Source: Thunnus maccoyii | Lineage: Eukaryota; Chordata; Actinopteri; Scombriformes; Scombridae | DNA: 64,000 nt | Assembly: GCF_910596095.1 (NCBI RefSeq) | Contig: NC_056539.1 | Span: 310,001 to 374,000 of the forward strand | Direction of reading: 5' to 3' | Shown here: positions 43,401 through 54,900 of the stretch, piece by piece | Layout: the number at the start of each line of letters is the position of its first letter | Position numbering within the stretch: the first letter of the stretch is position 1 | Position numbers and translations under genes: made by a program | Notes under the pieces: model-generated | Databases searched by the model: none | Told to the model about the DNA's origin: nothing | What the model saw: only the letters and a program-made list of their open reading frames with translations

Positions 43401-45888
43401 TTTTCTGTGTGAAAAGAAAATGAACCAAGGGGAGAAACAAGTTTGCCAGCTCATCTACTGATTCAGACCAGATCAAACCAACTACAGTTTTGAAAACTTA
43501 CACACCTGCTCGGTATCATTGGTCAGTGTGACAGCGTTTCCATCCATGTCAGTGGGTGATATGGTGACTGCTCCACTTGCTGTGGCCTCTTCTGACACCA
43601 GCAGCTGTTCCTCTCCTCTTCCCTCCTCTGGCACATCTTTAGCCTCCACCTCCACTCTCTTCCTCTTGGAGGTGCGGGAGGAGGAAGATCCAGTTATCCT
43701 GGAGACAGTGACTCGAGCTGATGGGCTAGGGGACAACTTGAGTCTGGAAGGAAGCACACCAGTCACCAGCAGGTTAATGGCATTTCACCACACCAAGCAT
43801 GACACAGCAGGGTATAAGCTGCCAGAGGTTATCAGAAAGGATCACTTCATGCCATTTATATGAGAAATTGGACAGCACTAGAGAGGGATGGAGTTTAATA
43901 GCATTGCAAATGCTATTAAAATTGGGTAACAAAATTGGAATCCAGTATTGAAGTGTCGCACCTGTGCTCTTCTCCCTCCAGCAGTTTCCTGTATGCATTG
44001 ATCTCCATATCTAGGGCGAGTTTCACATCCAGCAGCTCCTGATATTCACTGAGCTGAGCGTTCATTCTGTCTCTCAGTTCACTCATCTCTTGCTCTTTTC
44101 CCTCGATAGCACGGCGGTGCTTATCTCTCTCTGCTGACAGAATTTCCTCAAGCTCTCTGATTCGGTCCTCCGAGGCAGCTGCCTACAAATACAAACACAC
44201 AAACATCTGACCAGTGTAACCAACAATTAGTACAGCTAATTAGCTTTACAAGTCATGAAGTTGAAGGGCAAAATTACCTGAAACTGTGAGAGTTTCAGGT
44301 ATTAGATTTGAGTGAACAGGTTGTCATAAAGCAATACCTGTTTCTGCAGGGCACTCAGCTGATATCCGAGGCTCTCTATTCTCATACGGGACTCCTGCAT
44401 CTCCTCTCTGGCTGTGCTCATTGCCTTGTCATTAATCTCTGAAGACACCTTAGCATTATCCAACTAGAGAGAGACCAAGACACAATGTGTGTGAGTGTCA
44501 GTGCATCAAAAGACAAAAGGAAAAAATGATTTGCCTCTCACCTTGGCCTTGAAGGTTTGCTCTAGTTCTTCCTTGTAAAGAGAGACTTGCTCATCATGTT
44601 GCTTCCTTAGGTCCTGGTGGGATCAAACAAACCTGATTTATGCTAGTTCTCAAATAAAATGGGTACATTACTAGTAAATTCAGGAAACTGCAACATAACC
44701 AAGCCATATTCACGACACTGTTACTCTGCACCTCACGCTCATATCAAAAACTTAATTTTCATACTTTTTAAAGCTCTCTAAGAGCAAGTTTAAAAAAGGA
44801 CCAGTTTCTGAATGAGTCACATAAGAAGTTTTAAGGTAAGTATAAGTTCACTTCTCTCCAACATGCAAGCAAAGACAAACACTAGAGAAAAGTATCACAA
44901 GACAGATTTGAAATTCAGGTTCATTCAAATTCATGGCAGTCACTGCTTCAAATCTGTGATGTGATTGGCTGTTTTCAAGCAATCAATAGTATACTGAAAT
45001 TGAATATATTCTTGTACTTTAATATATACCTTCTCCACTGATATTACTATATGTTTATATCATTTTCTACAGACCGGTCCTACCTTACACATGATAACAA
45101 CAGAAAAGACAAGTCCTGTAAATTCATCCCCCAACACACCTGTAAAGCTTGTGCCAGTTTGAACTCATAGTCCTGTCTGACTCCAGAGTCCACCTCCACT
45201 ATTCTCTGCTCTTGGCGACGCCGGGACTCACGCACCTCCTGAACACAAAGAGGAGGATGGGAGTGTAACTGGGAGGAAATTCTTTATGCCACAGAAATTT
45301 CACAGGTTGATCCATCTCTTACAACAATCTTTTTGCTTTAGATACAGATGACTCTATTCTATTCTAAATACTCTGTATACACAGAGGTTTTATGGTAGAT
45401 ATGCTTATGGCACACAAACAAACACAATTGTAACCTGAAGGATAAATGTTGGTTCTCAGCAGAAAAGATTAAAATATACTGAATCAATAGTTAATAAATA
45501 GCAGGATGTCTTTAACCTTGACCGGTGTTCATTTTGGCATTTATTTTAGTTTTAGCTTAAGTTGAAATTTTAAGCTAGTTCCAATCTTACTGAATTCACA
45601 TTTTATTCATTACATTAGGGATGGGCAGTATGCAACATTTATCATGATATGTGTAATTTTGTTCCTAAATTTGGGGTGGGGAATGCTCACACTACTAAAC
45701 ACATTTATTAAACAAATGTAATAACTTCATTGTATATGACAATGTTGAAGTCAGACTAAATAAGCAGTTTCCTTTGGACTCTGGTAATTTGTCATTATTT
45801 TCTATATGATTAATTTGAGAATGTTGACTATTAGATCACATCATGGAAAATTATTTGAAATTGTCAGTCATATGCATGTGTCATTGCC

Positions 45889-45961
<73 letters not shown>

Positions 45962-48900
45962 CTTACCTCGTCAAACATGCTCTTCCTGAACTCCAGCTCT
46001 TCACTTAATGATTGACAGCGGTTCTCCAAGTCTACACGCATTAGTGTCTCTGCCTCTAGTTGGCGCTTAGCAACAGCATGGCTGTCCTCTGCCTTTAGAT
46101 CAGGTAACACCATAAACAATGTTAGCACATGGACAGTCAACAGACACTCCAACATACATTTAAAGTCCCACTCTACTAAAAAAAGATGTTATTCTTCTTG
46201 TTCCATCAGTTGGATGTTTGAGTTCACTGTGCAGAATGATGCATGTGCAGAGTTTGTTTTCACATTCATCTGCAAAAAGTGGGAAGTGTTCATCTTAAAT
46301 CTGAGTTTGTACATATGAGCATGACTTGTGACATCACAACTAGTTTGGAATCAAACTCCAGTGCACAAACACTGAAAATAGACTTTACAGTGAAGTAGGA
46401 GACATCCTGTGTCCAGCAGCTTAACATTTTAAATGGAAAAGATTTTCACATGCATAAAATTGGATAATTTCAATGAGGGAGAAGGAGGAGATGGGCTTTT
46501 AAGATTAGAAGAACTTTTTTGAGAAATTATGTGTCTTTATGCATGGTGACCTCTTCCTGACACAGAAATACTGTGTCAGGAAGAGGTACATACATGTCAC
46601 CCAGTACAGCAGTGTGGCTCACTGATGTGTTTTTAATAGCTTTTGGACAACAACGGAGGTCTACAGCACCAAGGACTACAGTATATCAGACTTTGGACAC
46701 ACACACATAATACTTATATGTAGAATGAGCTCATTGTTGGTTTGGCTCTGCACAAGAAAAACGTAAAAAATGGCCAGGCTTATCCTTTTACACTGGTTTA
46801 TGAAGGTTCCTGATGAACCGCACTACGGCCAACATACATGTTGCTTGATAAAGATGCTCCAAGAAGACTTTTAGGTTCTCTGAGGGGCGCTGAAGCTCAA
46901 CCTTTCAGTAAAAGCACACTCAAATTTTCATATTGGAAAATATTTTTTAAAATCCTGAAGTACACACCTTAGCCAGCAGGCTCTTGACATCAGCCAGCTC
47001 GGAGGTCAGAGCAGCATTCTGGCTTAGAGCTGTAGAAAGGGCAGCTTCACTCTGGTTCAGCTGGCCTTCCAAACCACTGGCCCTGGAAATTGCTGCTGCA
47101 AGATCACCATCCTTCTTCTTGGCACTGGAGCACATGGACAGAGGAAGAAGAAGACGATTATTGTCCCTAACTGGCCGCTGACCCTGCCCTTCCAAATGAT
47201 TCGGATTCCAAATGCTTACCTGGTCCCCAAGCTAATCTAATCTCAAACAATGTGACCTGTGTGATAATTAGGTGTACTGTATCATATTACCTGCGTGTGG
47301 CTTCTTCTAGCTCAGCCTGAGCCTTGCCCAGATCTATCTGGAGCCTGGCTCTCTCTTTAGCAGTTTCATCCAAAACCCGTCGAGCATCAGCTAACTCTGC
47401 CTCATACAGAGACTTCAGGCCTGTCACCTAAAGAGAGGGACACACAAATTCATTACTAGATGGCTTAGCTAGGTGAACAAACTGTTGTGGGTGGGGGGGG
47501 GTTTGCAAGTAGTCTTCCATGACTTAACATCCTGGAACTAGATCGAAATTTATTTAGAAATGAGTGGTGAGAAAGATGCATGTTAAAATCGAGACTTATC
47601 TTAGACAATTCTGAATTGTTCACAGTTGGCAAAATTGCATATTCTAAACAATATTCTTTACCAGGGACTCAATCTCAAATTGCCCAGTGTCATTTGACCG
47701 AATTTCCAGTATGGTAAATGGTAAATGGACTGTACTTGTATAGCGCCTTTCTAGTCTTCCGACCACTCAAAGCGCTTTTTACACTACAAATCACATTCAC
47801 CCATTCATACGCTGAATGGGTACAGGGGCTACCATGCAAGGTCCCAACTGCCCATCAGAGGAAGCTAACCATTCACACACATTCACACACTGATGGCACA
47901 GCCATCAGGACCAATTTGGGGTTAAGTGTCTTGCCCAAGGACACATCGGCATGTGGAGGAGCCGGGAATCAAACCGCCGATCTTCCGATTAGTAGACGAC
48001 CCGCTCTACCTCCTGAGCCACAGCCGCCCCATTGATTAAATAATTGTATAGATTCATTTTTTAATGAATTGATGAATGAATGATTTATAATTGTATACAT
48101 TCATTTTTTAATGAATTGATGAATGAACGAATGAATGATTTATAATTGTATACATTCATTTAAGCACAATTTGCCCAAAGCTTACTTAGGCAGTGTTCAG
48201 ACCAACATCAGCTCTGCATGAAAAAAATGCAGCCCTCTCATTCATTTTAATGGGGGCAGTGTGTTGACAAATTGGGGGTGCCACCACCGGTAACGCCGTG
48301 ATAACTTTGCAGTTGTAAAATCCTGTCTTTGAATATTACAAACTGCTATGCAGTGTTTTGGTGTCTGTGTCCCTTAAACACATTAATCTGTAGCTCCAAC
48401 TCGATTTCCTGCACTACTTCCCTTGTAATTGTACAGGCCCAGCGGGCCGCCATGCCAACAAGAGCCCCCTGTTAGACCAAAAAAATATTTTAATAAATAA
48501 CGCCAAATATCCATTCATTAGGAAATCAATAATCATTTGCGTTTGGCTCTGTGCAGCGCTGATCCAAAACGTGAGTCAACCTCTGTGTCGTTGCCTGGGA
48601 AACTCATTGTAGCGTAGCTACTTTAAGGAACAAGGCAGTGCGTAATGTGTGTACGTAGCAAGTATGAGAGAGCAACTGGCTGGAATGATGTGAACATGCA
48701 TAGTAATGCAAAAGTAAGGGATACTACATTAAAGTGCCATGTCTCAGCTTCAGGCTTACATCAATATAGAAAGAACTGTGTGGGAGATACAGCCCTTTTA
48801 AAACATACTGCTGAAGTTTATAGGTTCAAAGGTAATTGGACATTTGGCTACTAAATGCTTCTTGGGCAGACTGAGGTGGAGTTGTCTGTCAATATGAGGA

Positions 48901-51900
48901 GTAGAAGAGGTGTGAAGATTAACCCATACATATCAGAAAAAGAATACAAGAGTCAGAGTTTAAGCTATATCGACTAAAAAAAACAAACAAACCAACACAA
49001 AATACTGAAAAAAAAATCAATATGGCTGTCGCGTGTGTATGTGTGTGTGTGTGTGAGTGAGAGAGAGAGAACTTATATAAACTTATATAATGACACACTT
49101 ATAATAATGGTTCCCACTCCCGCCTGTTGCTATTCAACGACTGGCCAACAAAATCCAAAGTATTCAACAGCAAACAGAGACACAACTTCCAACTTCATTA
49201 TACAATGACAATTAGCTCACACTAGATGTATTGGACATATCTAACAATTAAAACAAATGTTAATACAGTTTGACTGGTTTTATAAAAAAACTTTCACTCT
49301 AACTTTCCAACTGTCAATATTTACTCACACAACTAAAATGCATTTGTACTCAGAGCAGGGAGTGTGGCTTATACAGTTCAACACTTTAACTCTGATTTTT
49401 GTTGGAAGCAGAGTAATTAGAGTCCTGCTTGTCCTGAATGTTAGCAACATTAGCCGCTACAGCAGTGCCCTCTGCTGTCTGACACGCAGCTCTCAGCCTG
49501 CATTAACCAAGCAGCTGTTTCTTCCGTTGAAGATGCTAATTTAGCACTAGCATGAGCCTCAGAGTTATCCAGTGTATCTCTGTCCATGTTTACTGCTATT
49601 GGTGTTTCAAAGGACATACTTTTCCGCAGTATTTATGATTTCATGTTTGAAATCCCCCGCCCCCCTCCCTCTTTCTTTCTCTCTCAACCCAACCGGTCAA
49701 GGCAGATGTTCTGCTTGAGGTTTCCTCTCATTAAAAGGGGAGTTTTTCCTTACCACTGTTGCCAAGTGCTCATGGGGGAGTTGGTGGGTCTCTTTAAATT
49801 AAAGCGTACTGTCTAGACCTACTCTATGTGAAAAGTGCCCTGAGATGACCTGTGTTGTGATTTGGCGCTATATAAATAAAACTGAATTGAAATTGAATTG
49901 AAATAAGACATAATTTATTGTTGATATGGGAACAGGTTCACACTATTCAAAAAGTAGAAATATCAAATCCTAATCACAGCTGAATCGAAATGTATCAGCT
50001 TTGAATTGCAGTGTAACATATACAAATGTATCCATTGTTTTTGTAATTGGATTGTGAACTATGTATCCGGACACGTATCATATCATCTGAGAGGGACAGA
50101 TACACCTCTTGTTCCTCTTGCCTCTTGTTCTCAACATAATACATATTTATTCAGATTTTTTTTTGCCTGACAGGAAGTCAGCCATTTTGGATTTCTTGCT
50201 TCAATTTTGATTTTACAAACACATGTTTGAGACCTTTCGGATGTGTGAAAACTAACCAAACTTTGCATATATGCTTCAATTAGTATCAAAATTGGGCTTG
50301 GGTGTGGCATTTTGACTCCATGGTGTTCCTCAGCCTTGGCATTGACTCTACAAGTGCTTTCTAATGTGTCAGACCAAAATCTCCCATAGGTGTTCAATTC
50401 GGTTGAGATCTGGTGACTGCGAAGACCATAGCATATGATTCACATAATTTTCATACTCATCAAACCATACAGTGACCCCTTGTGCCCTATGAAGTGGGGC
50501 ATTTTCATTCTGTAAGAGGATGACAAACAAACAATAGCTGCAAACAAGAAAATGTATCAAATTGGTCAAATTGATCACTATAAGCAGTTGATTCTTATAA
50601 AAGATTGTTTCTTTTTCTTAATTTCTCATGCAGATTGCCATGTAATTGACATTTGTATATTTATTACATGAACATAAAGTAATGAAACGTGCAGCTTCGC
50701 TATGCTGAATTTTATTGACTGTTTCAAAATACAGAATAGCTATTTCAAACACTTTTTGTTTTGTTGCTGCATCTTGTTGGCTCGTTTTTGGCAATTTGTC
50801 ATAAGCTTCAAGGAGATGATGTTTTTTATTGAGAGAAAGTGACTTTCTTTCTCCTGTCATGATTCCATTGTGCATGCCTCTGGCAGGCTGACGGAAAGTT
50901 GAACCAGAATCAACTTTTGGAGAAACGCAACCTGTAACGCTGACGGCTTCCTGACTCATTTTAAAAAAGACAAGGACAAGAGAGAGAGAAAGAGAGAGAG
51001 AAGCAGTGGTCGAGCGAGCTAGAGAGTAGATGCGGAAAGTGAGCAGTGGTAGTGAGAAAGCCAGTGAGTGAGAGGAATAAAACGTTATTTTCTAATTGTT
51101 TCACGGCGGTTACAAATAAATAAGCCCACAACTGCACAAACCTGCGGAGGTGCGCTGCAACGCTTGATAATGGCATTGGTCTTGTCAAGCTCCTTCTTCC
51201 CTTCGAGATAATAAATCCAAAATATGTCCAAATGATTGCCTTCATTGCAGATGGGGCAGGTTGTATTTGTTTTACTGTCAAGTACTCCATTGCTTGCGGT
51301 CTCTCCGTGACAAACACTTCACTTCCTCCTTGCTCCCAGAGTTGGGTCCAGGCAAAAACTGGCACAGCGTCATTGCGCCATCTATGGGATTTAGCAAGCT
51401 AAGGCATGTCAGGAAAAAATGGAAAACAGCATTGTGTCAAGACTGAAAAATGTGAATCGATTCTTGGAATTTCTGAATCAGCAGAGACAGAATCGCGAAT
51501 CAATTTTTTTGCACACCCCTAATGGGATAAAGGTGATGACTCAGAAAAACTTTGTATTGATTTGCAGTGACCATTCCCTCTAAGGAGACAAGTGGACCCA
51601 AACCATGCCAGCAAAATGCCCCCCACAGCATAACAGAGCCACCAGATCCCCTCATGGTAGGGGTCAAGCATTCAGACCCAGTGTTTCCTCTATAATTGTA
51701 CAGGCCTGGTGGATCACCAGGCCAACAAGAGGCCCCACCAGGCCAAAAAATCTTTTCTTTAATGGCAGAAATAATGCCAAATATCCTTTCATTTGGAAAT
51801 CAATAATCATTTGCATTTGGGAGCCTCCAAGCGGCACTGTTCTGAAACGTGAGTCAACCTCTGTGGCGTTGCCTGGGAAACTCTTGACGCAATGTGAGTG

Positions 51901-54900
51901 CCTCATCTCTTTAGGGTTTTTTTTTGGTGTGTATCCCCACCATTTTTTGTTAGGGAAGCTTAAGGTGGGGTTTAGTTGACTTTTGTTTGTTGTTTTGGGC
52001 ATTGCTCAATTCTGACATCTGTAAAATAAACCGCTACAGTGAACTTTGATGGTTGTTGGGCTGACCATTCTTGGGATTGGGAAGAGCGGGAGCTCTAAAC
52101 TTGTTATGTCAAGGTTTCCCCTACACTGAGGATGTAACAACTGTCATTTTCTTGTGGATTTGCATACACAAAAAAAACCAAAATGCTGTTCCTCTCAGCC
52201 CACAGCAGTGAAACAACAACAGAAAGGATAAAGATATACTGTATATCTAAAAATTCCCTTTAAAAAAAATGCTGAAAATATATAAATCCTAAGAGAGAAA
52301 AAAATAAAAATAAAAAAAGAACGAGCTGTTAGCAGCACAGTGTACATTTAGAGAGAAAAGTACATGTCTTAGTTTGATGTAGACAGCTCTTGCATATCAA
52401 TGAGTGACCAGCACTGATGAGGGAGTTATATAATCCATTTTGCTATCCAGAAAACATTAGGCAACATGATTGTTGGAACTGCCGGTTTGTATGGGTTAGC
52501 AGTTAGCCTAGCTTGCACTCCTCCACACTCGCCCTGCTTACATGTCCTGTTGCACCGCTTTCGCTTTCCTCTCCGGCGCAGCTCCAGGCAAGGCTGTGGT
52601 CTCCTTTGGGTCCAATGGGCATAGCAGACCAAGCGCGCTCAGGTGACTTAGCTCTCCCGGCCAGTATTTCTCGTAGCAAAAGTCTTAGTTAAGAATGTCC
52701 TAAAGAGAGTGATGAGCATAGACATATTTCCCTTGCACTCCACAGGATGACACAGGACATAGACGTGGACAAAGACACTGCATAGTCGGAACTAGGAGAG
52801 GCTGCTGCAAACGTCGGTCATGCTGCCATCACACCAGTTCATGGAGAGAGAGAATACCACCAACAAGGACCCCTTAATTTCTCTTCTTGTCTTCACAAAA
52901 TAACTCTTCTGTTAGCTTCCTCAGTGCAGTTTGTCCTTTGGAATGTTGGTAACAGCGGCAGGTAGCAGTTAGCAGTTGACAGCTAGCTAGTTGTTTTGAT
53001 TTAAAAAATTATCAAAAGATGATATTCCCTCCTCCAGTGTAGGAAATTTAAAAAAAATTGGGGGGAGGGAGGGGGACAACTTTTGCCCCCACTGTCTAAA
53101 AAATTGGGGCATTTACTAAATTTTGGGGGCAAAAATAGTAATTAGTACATAAAGTTGCTGTTTTTAACGTGAAATGAGCGCAGATTCAAATAAATACAGT
53201 AATCATCACCTTGTGTAACCAAAACCTCCTCAGTAAACACCGTCTCATTTGTAATAATTGTCTACATGTTCTAACTACAATAAGCACATGAAAAGCAAAT
53301 TAATGCATCAATTTCCTTTCAACAACTAAGGTTTTATTTAGGAAGAACCTTCAGTATAAACCACTAGATGACAGTATAACATAATGATCTTGAGATCATG
53401 ACGATATTTAATTGGTTTGATCTAAATAAATTGACCAAAAGTTCTGGTTTGGGGGATAATGTCATATTCAGACCTCCTACAAGTCAAAGCCAGTCTACCG
53501 TTGTCATTGTGGGTCTGATGCGTTGTATGCCACAATTTTACAGTATTACAGACTAGTAGCTACAAGTACTGTCAAAAGAGCCAAAACAAGTGTAATATTC
53601 CTTCTTTATTGATGCAGTTCTGGAAATGCCTTCAGCTGAAGTTTTTTTAGTATTCTTTATTTCATCTCCAAATTTATCCTTGCTGATTATGTTATTTTGA
53701 TTTATGACATGATGACATAATGACATGACATGACGTCCGTGTGAAGCTTCAGGATGGCTGGAATGGCTGGACAGTGAGCTGACGCTATTGTGTTACACAT
53801 CATGCTGGGATGCTATGTAAAAGCACACACGGTGGCATTATGCCGGTTTTGTTCAGTGAAAAAAAAAAGCGAAGGTGGCTTAGTGATGGATCTCCTTTAC
53901 AGCTATAATGTGGTATATCTGTATAAAAAAGAATATATGAGATGAGAGTATAAAACAGCCTCCGTAAAACTGCAATGATCACCCCACCGGTCGGCAAGAC
54001 CCACGTATATGTATTAACAGTAGCGTTAGTTAGCCAAATTGCTAACACTATAATGGCTAACGTGCCAGACAAAAGACACTAGCATTAGCGTTAATATTAC
54101 TTATCATAAACAAATCGATTATGTTTGCTGGCTTGGTGCCGATGAGCCGAACACTTTTTTGACCTGTTAGCTTCCTTTGATAAAGTCGTGATTACTTTCT
54201 CGAGGTTCCAGGCTATTTTTGGGTGGGTGAGCCCTGCATGCCTTGCAGTAGAGGAGAGTCGGCTTCTTCATTTATTCGACACCAAGCCAGTCTATTTTCC
54301 ATTTTTCAATAGTTGAAGCCGCAACTTTCTTTGCCGTCTTATTCGTCTTTATTTTGCTTGGTGGTGGTGTTGGTGACGGCCCGGGACTTAGGTAGGAAGC
54401 GCTTAGGAAGCGAACTTCACTGCAGGTGCAGCAGGAGTGCAACACCTCTGTCAGGTATCGTAGTGCGTAGTGTGAACAGCGCTGTTTGTGTTTGTGTGTT
54501 GAAATTGAAATTAAATGAATGGGATGAAAATAAAATGATGGCATAATGTAGAATTAGGATATTGACCTAAACTGGTAAAGATAAAATTATTTTTTTTTCG
54601 AATTTTTGGGGTTTATGAGCATTCTGAGATTTCTTGGGGCATTTTTGCCCTTGCCCCCGGCTAATTTCCGACACTGCCCTCCTCTATTCTTGATGATTAA
54701 TGTTGTTACTTCTTCTTTAGAGTCTTTCCTGAAGATTATTTGAAGGTTATTCTGCATAATGTCCCACTTTTAGATCCAAGTTTGAGATGTATTCAGGAGC
54801 CCGTCTCTGGTGCAGCCACTTTCTCTCATAGAACACTTTATTTACATTGAGCTTTTTACAACAGAGCCATGTCTAAAATGCATTGCAAACACACACTAAA

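Larger units (their letters stand above)
38832..43505. other. lmnb2 intron 9, repeat-rich
   Basis: Contents: a widespread fish repeat at about 39,300-39,570 (ACACCCTGGACAGGTTGCCA, GGACTGTAAGAGGAAACCGG); a hairpin at 39,672-39,705; a GGTATC-rich MITE fragment near 39,750; a 62-bp direct repeat at 40,783 and 41,806; a (GGA)n run at 42,341-42,365; and a hAT-related segment at 42,350-42,920. No exon was recognised. Confidence 0.5.

Noticed and set aside
43519..43863. 114-codon plus-strand frame
   Set aside because: It is the antisense of lmnb2 exon 9.
47958..48030. tRNA gene on the minus strand
   Set aside because: The tRNA-like head is fused to the body of a widespread SINE and shows no clean cloverleaf.
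51605..52002. Overlapping open frames of 124 and 112 codons on both strands
   Set aside because: They cross the boundary of a Tc1 remnant and a hAT copy, so they cannot be a single old gene.
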